Assembly (NCBI GenBank): GCA_017744355.1 | Contig: JAGIBK010000004.1 | Span: forward strand, 186,001-250,000 | Length of the DNA stretch: 64,000 bases | Origin: a bacterium | Lineage (GTDB): Bacteria > Cyanobacteriota > Sericytochromatia > S15B-MN24 > UBA4093 | Direction of reading: 5' to 3' | Shown here: positions 10,114 through 18,834 of the stretch, piece by piece | Numbering within the stretch: position 1 is the first letter of the stretch | Layout of the letters: the number at the start of each line of letters is the position of its first letter | Notes under the pieces: model-generated | Told to the model about the DNA's origin: nothing | The model's database searches: none | What the model saw: the letters and a program-made list of their open reading frames with translations, nothing else | Translations under genes and position numbers: made by a program

Positions 10114-11259
10114 ATGACCTCGAAGCGCTGGCTCCCCTTGCTCACGCTGCTGCTCGCCCTCGCGGCGGGCTGCGCCCCCGACGACGACACGCCCCTCGTG
10201 ACGGGCGTTCAGCCGGGCACCGGCACCCCGAGCGCGGACACGACCATCGACGCCAAGATCCCGACCGACGGGCCCACCCCACCCTCGAGCGCTACCCCGA
10301 CGCCCGAGCCCACCCCGAGCGGGCTCGACAGCGGCATCGACACCACGACCCCGACGCCCGGCACGGACGGCGGCTACGAGCAGGTCCCCACCCCGCGCCC
10401 GCCCGCCCCCAACGCCACGCCCCCGGGCACGCTGCTTGCGAGCCTCTTTGCGAGCGACCCGCTGCGGGGGATGAGCCTTGCCGGCAACCAGACCGAGCCC
10501 TGGGTCCTGCGCACCGCGGACGTGGCCAAGCTGAACGGCGACGGCGAGGTCGTCCTGAGCACGGCGCCGGGCGCCGACGCCGCGGCCCTGGTCGCCACGG
10601 CCTACGGGCTGTGGGTGCTGAGCGCCTCCGAGAACCGGCTCTACCGGCTGACGAACGACCAGTACGGCCTGAGCAAGACGGGCTATGGCGTACTGGCTAG
10701 CGGCGTGTTGCTCGCCGGTGACGACGCGGAAGGCTGGATCGCCCATGCCGGCGGCCAGCTAACGCGCGTCCGCCTCTCGGATGGCGCCATCCAGAGCTTC
10801 GCGGGCGTGACGGGCAGCCCGGTCGCGATCGCCCTCTCGTCGGCTCACGCCTGGGTCGCCACCTCGGACGGCAAGCTGCACCGGATCGACCGGGAGACGG
10901 GAGTCGAAGGGGCCACGATCGACCTAGGCGGCACCCCCACGGCCCTCACGGTTGATCGGCTGGGCAACACCTGGGCCGCCACCCATACCCCCAACGCCCT
11001 GCGGCGGGTGCCGAGCGGTTCGAGCATCGCCGACCCCGCCCTGGCGCTCGGCTCGCGTCCCTACGCGCTGGCGGCGGGCGATCGCGTCTGGGCCGCCCAG
11101 AAGGAGAACCAGCGCGTGACCCACGTGGCGCTGGACGGGACGAACCCCACCTCGGTCACCCTCCAGCTGAGCCCCACGAGCGTCGGGATCGACGCGAACG
11201 GCCGCGTCTGGCTGCTCGATCCCAGCCAGGGGCGCCTCGACGTGCTGTGGGGACGCTAG
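10114..11259 (+). CDS. Lipoprotein with Pro/Thr-rich stalk and predicted beta-propeller
   Basis: 381 residues; the ATG at 10114 has CAGGAG 7 bases ahead and begins a signal peptide with lipobox LAAGC (Cys20). Residues ~25-105 are rich in Pro, Thr and Ser, like a surface stalk. The remainder repeats short units such as AHAWVATSDGKLHRIDRETG and GNTWAATHTPNALRRV, which suggests a propeller related to but distinct from NHL. It lacks the regulatory-like and IPT modules of its neighbours. Same operon; function unknown. Confidence 0.83.
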   Translation: MTSKRWLPLLTLLLALAAGCAPDDDTPLVTGVQPGTGTPSADTTIDAKIPTDGPTPPSSATPTPEPTPSGLDSGIDTTTPTPGTDGGYEQVPTPRPPAPNATPPGTLLASLFASDPLRGMSLAGNQTEPWVLRTADVAKLNGDGEVVLSTAPGADAAALVATAYGLWVLSASENRLYRLTNDQYGLSKTGYGVLASGVLLAGDDAEGWIAHAGGQLTRVRLSDGAIQSFAGVTGSPVAIALSSAHAWVATSDGKLHRIDRETGVEGATIDLGGTPTALTVDRLGNTWAATHTPNALRRVPSGSSIADPALALGSRPYALAAGDRVWAAQKENQRVTHVALDGTNPTSVTLQLSPTSVGIDANGRVWLLDPSQGRLDVLWGR

Positions 11260-11261
11260 TC

Positions 11262-13181
11262 TTGACGCATACGAAGCTCGCCATCGGTCTCTGCGCCCTG
11301 CTGCTCGCCACGGGCGCGGCCACAAGCTGCCAGGTGCCGCTCGCGCACCAGACGCAAGCCCCCCACGCCCCGCTCACGGGCCGGATCCTCGAAATCGACG
11401 ACCGCAGCACGCTCGCCGCGCTCGCAGAGGTCGCCAACGGCGCCACCGTCTCCTTGATCGACGCGGTGAGCGGCCGCACGGTCGCTACCACCGTCAGCGC
11501 CCCGAACGGCTCCTTTAGCCTCGCGCCGCTCACGGCCCCCGTCGAGAACCGCCCCTACCTGCTCGAAGCGAGCAAGGGGCTTGGCATGGGCCTCGGCGCG
11601 AACCGCATCGGCGCGCCGGTCGCGCGGCTGCGCACCCTGGCCTTCTACGCGGGGGGCAGCTGGACGAGCCTCTCGGGCGGCAGCACCCCCCAGCTCGGCC
11701 CCCGCACCACGGCCCTGGCGATCATCGGTGGCCTCAAGGGGCTGAGCCCCGCCCAGCTCCAGGCGCTTTCGAGCAAGCTCTCGGGCGGTGCCTTCGACCC
11801 GACGGGGACCGCGATCGCAAGCGACGAGTTCACCCAGGTCCACGCCCTGGTGCGCCAGGCCCTCGAACAGGACCTAGACCCGGTGGGAGCGATCGCCTAC
11901 GAGCCGGGAGCGCCCGCGCGCTTCGCCCTGAAACCGGGCGAGCCCAGCCTGTTCGAGTCCTACACCCCGACCAGCCTGAAGCCCGGCCAGGCCGTCACGG
12001 TCTACGGCCAGAACCTACCCCTGCCGGACGCCAGCGTCTCGGTGACGGTGGGCAAGAAGCCCGTCCTGTGGGGAGTGAGCGGCGATCGCACCCAGCTGCG
12101 GCTCCAGCTGCCCTCGGACGCCCACAGCGGCTACGTGGAGCTGAAGGCTGGGACGAGCACCTGGATGGGCCCCTATCTCTTCGTCTCGGGGACCGTGGGC
12201 ACCTTCGCGGGCGATGGCCCGGCGGGCGACTACGACCGGCTCACCTGGCGCGACGCCAAGGGCACCTACGCCCAGCTCAACGCCCCCAATTCCATCGTGC
12301 GCAACCCGGCGGACGGCAACTTCTACTTCACCGACCGCTACAACGGCTGCATCCGGCGCATGACCCCGCAGGGGGTCGTCAGCACCTTCACGGGCATCGG
12401 CAAGGGGTACCAGGACGGCGGCCCCGGCCAGGCCAAGTTCGCCGATCCCTTCGGCCTCGGGGCGGATCCCGCGGGCAACCTCTACGTGGGCGATACGGGC
12501 AACAACGTCGTCCGGAAGGTGGACCCTACGGGCAACGTCACCACCCTGGCGGGCACCAAGGGGCAGATCGTCTTTCAGGACGGACAAGGCCCCAGCGCCC
12601 GCTTCAAAAACCCCGTCGGCATGGCCTTTCACGGCGGGTACCTCTACGTGGCCGACTACACCGACCACCGGATCCGCCGCATCGCCGCGGACGGCACGGT
12701 CGTGACGGTCGCGGGCGACGGCACGAACGTCACCCAGGACGGCGTGGGCACCGCCGCCAAGATCGCGGGGCCCATCGGCCTTACGGTTGATAACGCGGGC
12801 AACCTCTACGCGACCGAGTACAACGGGCTCACCATCCGCAAGATCGAGGCCGGCACCTTCAACGTCACCACCCTCGCGGGCACCGCGCTCGCGAGCGGAT
12901 CGATCGACGGCATCGGTGCCGCCGCGCGCTTCGTCAAGCCGTACCACATCCGAATGAACGAGAACGGCAACCTGGTGGTGTCGGACCCCGGTGCCAACCG
13001 CATTCGCCAGGTCACTCCCGCCGGCGTGGTGACCACCCTGGCCGGTAGCGATCGCATGGGCGCCCTGGACGGCGGGCAGTTCGCCGCCACCTTCCGGGGC
13101 CTCACCGACGCCATGCCCTGGAACGGCAGCCTGTTCATCGCAGACCGCTTCAGCCACCGAATCCGAACCTTCACCTACTAA
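11262..13181 (+). CDS. NHL-repeat lipoprotein, paralogue (TTG start likely)
   Basis: 639 residues if translation starts at the TTG at 11262, which lies 8 bases after GGGGA and gives a clean signal peptide with lipobox ATSC (Cys23). A GTG at 11247 is in frame but would overlap the upstream gene and spoil the short charged N-terminus. Modules: regulatory-like (LAALAEVANGATVSLIDAVS), IPT/TIG at ~233-310 (SLKPGQAVTVYGQNL), then NHL units (GNLYVGDTGNNVVRKVDPTG). It begins 2 bases after the previous stop, so translational coupling is likely. Confidence 0.87.
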   Translation: MTHTKLAIGLCALLLATGAATSCQVPLAHQTQAPHAPLTGRILEIDDRSTLAALAEVANGATVSLIDAVSGRTVATTVSAPNGSFSLAPLTAPVENRPYLLEASKGLGMGLGANRIGAPVARLRTLAFYAGGSWTSLSGGSTPQLGPRTTALAIIGGLKGLSPAQLQALSSKLSGGAFDPTGTAIASDEFTQVHALVRQALEQDLDPVGAIAYEPGAPARFALKPGEPSLFESYTPTSLKPGQAVTVYGQNLPLPDASVSVTVGKKPVLWGVSGDRTQLRLQLPSDAHSGYVELKAGTSTWMGPYLFVSGTVGTFAGDGPAGDYDRLTWRDAKGTYAQLNAPNSIVRNPADGNFYFTDRYNGCIRRMTPQGVVSTFTGIGKGYQDGGPGQAKFADPFGLGADPAGNLYVGDTGNNVVRKVDPTGNVTTLAGTKGQIVFQDGQGPSARFKNPVGMAFHGGYLYVADYTDHRIRRIAADGTVVTVAGDGTNVTQDGVGTAAKIAGPIGLTVDNAGNLYATEYNGLTIRKIEAGTFNVTTLAGTALASGSIDGIGAAARFVKPYHIRMNENGNLVVSDPGANRIRQVTPAGVVTTLAGSDRMGALDGGQFAATFRGLTDAMPWNGSLFIADRFSHRIRTFTY

Positions 13182-13191
13182 GGCAGCACCC

Positions 13192-15147
13192 ATGACCGCA
13201 TCGAAGCACCCCATCGCCCCACTCGCCCTCGGCCTGCTGCTCGTGACGGCCGGCCTCGGGGGCTGTCTCGCCACCCCTACCGCGACCGTCGCCACGGCTC
13301 CCGCCCTGCGCGGCGAGGTGCGCTTCCCCGTCCGCCAGGCCCAGGCCACCCTCGAAGAGGTCGCCGACGGCGCCAGCGTCACCCTGTTCGAGGCGGCCTC
13401 GGGCAACGCACTCGCGAGCACCGTCACCAACGCGGGCGGCGCCTTCGTCCTGAGCTTCGCGGGGCTCTCACCGACCCCGGGCGGGGTCTACTACCTCGAG
13501 GCCCTCAAGGGGCTCGCCATGGGCGGGGATCCGAACCGCCCCGGCGCTCGCGCGGCGCGGCTGCGCACCCTGCTGGTATACGACGGCGGCTGGAAGAGCC
13601 TGACGAACACGACCCCCAACGCCGGAGTCGCCCTGAGCGCGGCCACCACCGCGATCGCCACCGTGGTCGGGCTCAAGCAAGCCACCGGCACGACCCTGGA
13701 CCTCTCGAAGCTGGTCGGCAAGGTGAGCGGCTCCTCGTTCGACCAGACGGGCACCGGTCTCTTCGAGGCGTCCGACTTCACCCCGGTGCTCGGGCTGGTG
13801 ACGAGCGCGCTCTCGCTCGATCAGGACCCGCTCGTCTCCATCGCCTACGACGCCGGCAAGGGCAGCTACTCGCTCATCGGGGGGATCCCCGGGGTGCTCG
13901 GCATGAGCCCTGCCATCGGGACGCCCGGGGGTACCGTGACGGTGCGCGGGATGCACTTCGACCCCAGGCCCGGGCGCCTGGCCTTCTGGTTCGGCGCGAT
14001 CCCCGCCGCGACCTGGAGCATCGCAGCGGACCAGACGAGCGCTACCGTGACCATCCCCGCCCAGGCCTACTCGGCCGAGTTCACGGTGCAGCAGCCCGGG
14101 GGCGTCCGGCAGACCCTCTCGGCCTTCTACCAGTTGCGCGGCACGGTCGGGACGCTCGCGGGCAGCACCATCGCCGGCTGGGCCGACGGGGCGGGCTTCG
14201 GCGCCCAGTTCTCCAACCCGATCTCGGTGGTGCCCGACGCCGACGGCGCCCTCGTCGTGGTGGACCACAGCGGCCACCGGGTGCGCCGGATGACGCGCCT
14301 CGGGCAGGTGACGACCCTCGCAGGGGTGGGCTACCCGGTCGTCCAGGACGCCACCACCTCGGTCGCCGCCGTGGGGCTGAGCGCCTCCTTCAACTGGCCG
14401 GCAGGGGTGGCCCTGAGCCCGGACGGCAGCCTCGTTTTGGCCGACAAGAAGAACCACCTGCTGCGCAAGATCACTCGCGACGGCCTGGTGAGCGTCTTCG
14501 GCGGCACCGGCGCGACCGGCTCGGTGGACGGCGCGCTCGCCACCGCCCAGTTCAACTGGCCCTCCAACCTCAAGTACCGTGGCAGCGACCTCTACGTGGT
14601 GGATCAGGGCAACAACAAGATCCGCAAGATCACCCCCGACGGGACCGTCACGACCTTCGTGGGCAGTGGCGCCGCGGGCAACACCGAGGGGACCAGCACG
14701 GGCGCCGAGCTGAACAACCCCCACGAGATCGCCTTCGACTCGGCGGGGAACATGTTCGTCACCTCGTTCGGGGCCTACAACCTGCGCAAGGTCACCCCCG
14801 GCGGCGTCACCAGCTCGTTCGTGGGCAACCCCACGACCCAGGGCTACGCGGAAGGCACGGGAGCAGCCGCCCGCATGGCGGGCGTCCACAGCGTCGTGAC
14901 CGATCCCAGCGACGACTCGCTGTATTTCACGGACTGGGGCAACCACCTGGTCCGCAAGGTCACCGCGGCCAGCGTGACGAGCCTGGTCGCGGGCACCGTC
15001 TCGGCCGGAGCCGGCGTCGCGGGCTACGCGGACGGCCCCCTCGCCGCCGCCAAGTTCAGGAACCCCGCGGGCCTCTACCGCGCCCCGGACGGCACGATCT
15101 ACGTGGCGGACGAGGGCAACCACTGCATCCGCGTCATCACCCCGTAA
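13192..15147 (+). CDS. NHL-repeat lipoprotein, last gene of the run
   Basis: 651 residues, lipobox LGGC (Cys25). Regulatory-like module (QATLEEVADGASVTLFEAAS, then YYLEALKGLA), IPT/TIG at ~237-313 (SPAIGTPGGTVTVRGMHF), then NHL units (GSDLYVVDQGNNKIRKITPD; GTIYVADEGNHCIRVITP at the C-terminus). It starts 10 bases after the previous stop and is followed by a hairpin, so it closes the operon. Outer-membrane or periplasmic anchoring is inferred from the lipobox; the +2 residue is Leu, so there is no aspartate retention signal by E. coli rules. Confidence 0.9.
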   Translation: MTASKHPIAPLALGLLLVTAGLGGCLATPTATVATAPALRGEVRFPVRQAQATLEEVADGASVTLFEAASGNALASTVTNAGGAFVLSFAGLSPTPGGVYYLEALKGLAMGGDPNRPGARAARLRTLLVYDGGWKSLTNTTPNAGVALSAATTAIATVVGLKQATGTTLDLSKLVGKVSGSSFDQTGTGLFEASDFTPVLGLVTSALSLDQDPLVSIAYDAGKGSYSLIGGIPGVLGMSPAIGTPGGTVTVRGMHFDPRPGRLAFWFGAIPAATWSIAADQTSATVTIPAQAYSAEFTVQQPGGVRQTLSAFYQLRGTVGTLAGSTIAGWADGAGFGAQFSNPISVVPDADGALVVVDHSGHRVRRMTRLGQVTTLAGVGYPVVQDATTSVAAVGLSASFNWPAGVALSPDGSLVLADKKNHLLRKITRDGLVSVFGGTGATGSVDGALATAQFNWPSNLKYRGSDLYVVDQGNNKIRKITPDGTVTTFVGSGAAGNTEGTSTGAELNNPHEIAFDSAGNMFVTSFGAYNLRKVTPGGVTSSFVGNPTTQGYAEGTGAAARMAGVHSVVTDPSDDSLYFTDWGNHLVRKVTAASVTSLVAGTVSAGAGVAGYADGPLAAAKFRNPAGLYRAPDGTIYVADEGNHCIRVITP

Positions 15148-15157
15148 CGAGCCCCCA

Positions 15158-15200
15158 GCTCACAGCCCCCCGTCCTAGTTCAGGTCGGGGGGCTGTGAGC
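15158..15200. terminator. Terminator-like hairpin between convergent genes
   Basis: Perfect 15-base stem, GCTCACAGCCCCCCG / CGGGGGGCTGTGAGC, with a 13-base loop. No U-run follows on either strand, so it may act as a transcript-end stabiliser or a Rho-dependent stop rather than a classical intrinsic terminator. It separates the lipoprotein operon from the gene ending at 15217. Confidence 0.7.
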
Positions 15201-15216
15201 GAATGGCCGAAAGGCT

Positions 15217-17601
15217 TTAGAAGAGCCAGGGCTGGTTGAACTTGAAGACCAAGCCGACCATGTGGCGCGTCGCCCAGTCGGGATACAGGGTGTTGCGGTA
15301 GGCGTTGAATTTGTAGCTCAAGGCCGTGGTCTCGTTCAAGGGCAGCGAGATCACCGACTCGTCGTCCAGCAAGAGACCCTCGCCCGCCACGTTTCCCGTT
15401 GCGAACAGCTTGAGATCCGTCGAGAGCGAGAGGCTCCACAGCGTTCGCTTGAAGAGGACCTGGGAGGTGAGACCCGTTCGATCCGGCTGCTTGAGATCGA
15501 AGAAGTGGTGACGGTACTCCACACCCCCTCGCAGCTCGAAGCCCAGCGGGAACTGATGGCTCAGGCCGGTCCCGAGCTGGCCGAGGAAGTAGCGCGGGTC
15601 CTTGTCGTTGACGAAGCGCGTGTTGAGGGTGAGGGTCGCATACGGCTTGGTCTGGGCCGAGAAGGCCTGGGTGCGGTAGTCGGAGATGAACTGGATCCGG
15701 TCCGCCGAGGTCTGGCTCTTGCCGTCCGAGAGCTGATCGCTGTGGTAGGACAGCTTGAGGGTGTTGTCCAACTCGTTGGCCGCCCAGGTGGTGCCCAGCT
15801 CGTAGTTGAGGTCGCCCCCCCAGCTCATGCCGCTCTTGTCGCCCTTCCAGGTCAGGTCGGGGTAACGCGTGCCGGCCGTGTCCACCGTCCGCCGCTGGAG
15901 GTCGGTGGCGAACTGCAAGGACGACTTCCAGAAGGGGGTCAGGTAGTAGTCGGGAAAGCCCCCCTTGCCCACGGCCCGACCCAGCTTGCCTTGCTCGGCG
16001 AAGTAAGCGACCATCGCCTCGCGGATCGAGGTGTTCAGGGTGCGCGCCTTGACGCCGCTCAGGGTTTCGAGGTGCTGGGACTTGCCCTGGATGGCGGGCA
16101 CCGGCACGGCGATCGAGTAGGTCGTGTTGGGCTCGACAGGGCGGCCGTTGATGTGGAGCACGTCGCCCACCTTGGCAAGCCCCGCCGCGAGTGCTGCGGG
16201 CCGATTACCGGCGAGCGCCTTGTCGTAGAGGGTCACGAGCACCGAGCCCTTGACCTCGGCCACGGCGATCGCATCCTCCCAGGGCATGGCGTAGTAGAGG
16301 CTCTTGGTGGTGGTGATGGGGCCGTAGACGCGCTCGTCGTGGAAGAAGCTCCGGGGCAGGACGGCGAGCTCGGCGCGGGCTTTCAGGCGCATGATCTCGG
16401 GGATCAGGGCCTTGGCCTCGTCCGAGGTCGTGCGATCGGCCAGGCGCGCGAGGCTCCCGTAGGCGCGCGCCCAGTGGTCGTTGGAGTCCTTCTTGGCCGT
16501 AGCAACCACGCCCGAGAGGGCGTGGCCCAGCGCATGGGGGCGCTCTTCGTCCAGGCGCAGCATGTCCGGCTCGATGCGGCTGAGGCGGTAGTCGCCCTGG
16601 GGCCCCGGCTCGAAGGTCAGGCGCGCCTTGCCCACGGCGGTCCCGAAGGCGCCGGCGTGCAGCGCACGCTTGCCGTCGATACCGACCACCTCGTGAACGG
16701 CGATGGCGTTGGGGTTGGCGGAGTTGAAGCCCCCGATCACCAGATCGATCCCCGAGTCGCGGGTCAAGAGGGGCATTTCCTGGTCGAGCGAAAGGTGGGT
16801 GAGGGCCACCACGATGTCCGGGGTGGCCGCCTTGCGGATGACGGGCACCCAGCGCGCGACCGCCTCCAAAGGCGGCACTACCTCGACCCGGCCGATGTCC
16901 TTGAGATCGACGTACTGAGCGAGCGCACCGTCCAAGAGGCCGATGACCGCCACCCGCACGCCGCCACGCTCGAAGACCGCATAGGGCTTGGCGAGAGGCT
17001 CCTTGGACTTGGCCCAGCGCACGTTGGTCAGGACCACCGACGCCGACGACTCGCGCACCCGGTCCATGAGGGCGTCGAGGCCGTAGCCGAAGTCGTGGTT
17101 GGCGGGCAGCCAGGCGTCATAGCCCGCCCGGTTCATGGCCTCGATGACCGAGCGACCCTTGGTGGCCGCTGCCAGCGAGCTCGGCCCGAGCACATTGCCC
17201 GAGGAGAGGAGCAGGGTGGCGGGGGTGCGATCGCGCTCCGTCCCGATGAGGGAGGCCGCTCGCGACAGGCCGCCCGCGATGGTGGGGCGGGCACGGTAGG
17301 GGTCGAGCCTCACCGGCTCGAAGAGGCCGAACGAGTCGTTGGTGTGCAGGATCGTGAGCGTGCGGGGCCGCGGCACGACCACCTCGGGCATCTCCATGAG
17401 CTGCTCGATCGACTGGGAGGCCACCGAGAGGGGCGGCGCATCGAAGGCGGGCACGGCACTCGACGGAGCGGCCTGGACGGCCGAGGGGGTGGCTTCCGGG
17501 CTCTGCGCAAAGACAGGCAAAGCACCCACCGCGCAGCCCAGGGCGAGGCCAAGCAAGGCCCCCAGAGTGAGACGCCCGACAGACGGCTTTAGGACATGCA
17601 C
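15217..17601 (-). CDS. 5'-nucleotidase-like protein with lost metal ligands, fused to a C-terminal beta-barrel-like domain
   Basis: 794 residues from a GTG at 17601, with a signal peptide (cleavage near FAQS). Residues ~80-340 follow the calcineurin-like metallophosphatase fold of UshA/5'-nucleotidases and ~410-530 the nucleotide-binding C-terminal domain. Compared from memory with E. coli UshA, D89, N168, H169 and H269 are kept. The ligands equivalent to H43, D84, D120, H252 and Q254 are replaced (F91, N136, G172, F292, S294), so catalysis is doubtful. Residues ~555-794 alternate polar and aromatic residues and end in Phe, like an outer-membrane barrel. It overlaps the upstream gene by 13 bases, so translation is coupled. 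Confidence 0.85.
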   Translation of the reverse strand: MHVLKPSVGRLTLGALLGLALGCAVGALPVFAQSPEATPSAVQAAPSSAVPAFDAPPLSVASQSIEQLMEMPEVVVPRPRTLTILHTNDSFGLFEPVRLDPYRARPTIAGGLSRAASLIGTERDRTPATLLLSSGNVLGPSSLAAATKGRSVIEAMNRAGYDAWLPANHDFGYGLDALMDRVRESSASVVLTNVRWAKSKEPLAKPYAVFERGGVRVAVIGLLDGALAQYVDLKDIGRVEVVPPLEAVARWVPVIRKAATPDIVVALTHLSLDQEMPLLTRDSGIDLVIGGFNSANPNAIAVHEVVGIDGKRALHAGAFGTAVGKARLTFEPGPQGDYRLSRIEPDMLRLDEERPHALGHALSGVVATAKKDSNDHWARAYGSLARLADRTTSDEAKALIPEIMRLKARAELAVLPRSFFHDERVYGPITTTKSLYYAMPWEDAIAVAEVKGSVLVTLYDKALAGNRPAALAAGLAKVGDVLHINGRPVEPNTTYSIAVPVPAIQGKSQHLETLSGVKARTLNTSIREAMVAYFAEQGKLGRAVGKGGFPDYYLTPFWKSSLQFATDLQRRTVDTAGTRYPDLTWKGDKSGMSWGGDLNYELGTTWAANELDNTLKLSYHSDQLSDGKSQTSADRIQFISDYRTQAFSAQTKPYATLTLNTRFVNDKDPRYFLGQLGTGLSHQFPLGFELRGGVEYRHHFFDLKQPDRTGLTSQVLFKRTLWSLSLSTDLKLFATGNVAGEGLLLDDESVISLPLNETTALSYKFNAYRNTLYPDWATRHMVGLVFKFNQPWLF

Positions 17602-17879
17602 AGCTCGTGCTCGAGTTGGCTCGACTGGACTTCCAGGTGGACCATCTTCGCCCGGTCCTCGGCGGGGGCCTGCGAGAGCTGCGGGTGGCGCCCGTACAGC
17701 TCGGCCAGCTCATGGTTGAGGCGGACCCGCTCGAGGGCCTTGGCCTTGAACTCGCGGTAGCTGTAGCAGGGCAGCGAGCCCTCGCCGAAACGGGGATAGG
17801 TGTCCTTGCGATAAGTGACGAACCATTCGCGCACCTGGCGCGTGGTGGCCTCGGGAAGGATTTCGAGGGAGTGATCCAT
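17589..17879 (-). CDS. Small cytoplasmic protein of unknown function
   Basis: 96 residues, ATG at 17879 with AGGAG about 11 bases ahead. Mostly charged and helical (REFKAKALERVRLNHELAELY), no signal peptide, one Cys pair separated widely. It lies between a secreted protein gene and the nucleotidase-like gene and overlaps the latter, so the three form one operon. I recognise no family. Confidence 0.7.
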   Translation of the reverse strand: MDHSLEILPEATTRQVREWFVTYRKDTYPRFGEGSLPCYSYREFKAKALERVRLNHELAELYGRHPQLSQAPAEDRAKMVHLEVQSSQLEHELCMS

Positions 17880-17894
17880 GGGGGAGAGTGGCTC

Positions 17895-18665
17895 CTAGTG
17901 GCGCAAGTACTTGCGAAGGGTGGGGTAGAGGTCGTCGAGGGCGATCGCCTGGTATTCGAGCAGATAGTCAATCCGCTTGAGGACCCCGCCCGGCTTGGCG
18001 CTGGCGGGGTAGGTCTCGGGCAGGGCGTTCTCCCAGTCGGGCATCATGAGCAGCGAGCCGATCTTGCCTTCGTCCAGGGCGGTCTGATAGACCGTGACGC
18101 GCTCGTCGTTGAAGATCTGGGCGTAGCGCTTCTCTTTGAGGACGGTGCGCGCGTACCAGCGCTTGAAGAGCTCGATCAGGTTCGAGGTGGGCGGCACCCG
18201 GCGCAAGGCAGCCTGCTCTGCGTCGGCGAGGAAGGCGTCGATCGGCTCCGGCCCCTCGAAGAGCTGCTGGCGGGTCTCCTGGATGACGAAGCGATCGCCG
18301 CGTGGGGTCTTGAGGACCAAGAGCGAGAGCTTGGGCAAGTAGACGTTGCCCGTGGTGTCGCTGGGATCCGCCGGCAAGAAGGTCGGGCCGTAGACGTACT
18401 CCTTGCCCGGCTTGCCGTCGTAGAGCTCGAACTCGAAGCCCCGCGCGGCGCGCGGCACGGCGATGCCCCCCGTCGGATGCAGGTCGGGGTAGCGGCGCTC
18501 GTAGGCCGCGAGCGTATCGCCCGGCACCGGGTCGGCAACCCGGCGCGCGGGGGTCGGTTGGGGCCGGGGGGTCGGGGCGGCGAAGGCCGGCAGAGCCAGC
18601 GTCAGGCCCAGGACCAAAGCCCAGGCGAACCGCCTGCCCCCCAGAGGAAAGAAGGTCGCGCTCAT
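17895..18665 (-). CDS. Secreted protein of unknown function
   Basis: 256 residues. An N-terminal signal peptide (hydrophobic core ~14-28, cleavage near AFAA) is followed by a Pro-rich spacer (PTPRPQPTPARR). The mature part is mixed alpha/beta with no cysteines and no motif I recognise. It is the first gene of the minus-strand set leading to the nucleotidase-like protein, with 15 bases to the next start. The ribosome site is weak (AGGGG close to the ATG), but no better start exists. Confidence 0.75.
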   Translation of the reverse strand: MSATFFPLGGRRFAWALVLGLTLALPAFAAPTPRPQPTPARRVADPVPGDTLAAYERRYPDLHPTGGIAVPRAARGFEFELYDGKPGKEYVYGPTFLPADPSDTTGNVYLPKLSLLVLKTPRGDRFVIQETRQQLFEGPEPIDAFLADAEQAALRRVPPTSNLIELFKRWYARTVLKEKRYAQIFNDERVTVYQTALDEGKIGSLLMMPDWENALPETYPASAKPGGVLKRIDYLLEYQAIALDDLYPTLRKYLRH

Positions 18666-18834
18666 CGCCCCTATTCTACCCTGCGTAGCAGGCGATCAAT
18701 CTCTCGCCGCGGCCCCAGAAAGCAACTGAGGGCTTGCTTTTTGTGAACCTTTGCTCGCCCATAACCTGAGCTTAAGAAAGCCTCGGCGGTCTTTGACGGA
18801 TAGATCTCGAAACGCTCTCGTTTTAGGAGGTCCC
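18666..18834. promoter_or_regulatory. Divergent promoter region
   Basis: 169 bases between two divergent genes. On plus, ACCTGAGCTTAAGAAAG at 18764-18780 lies about 60 bases before the papain-like gene. A similar sequence (ACCTGGCTTTAAGAGAAG) sits at almost the same distance before the gene at 30607. It may be part of a shared promoter; there is no experimental support. Confidence 0.35.
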
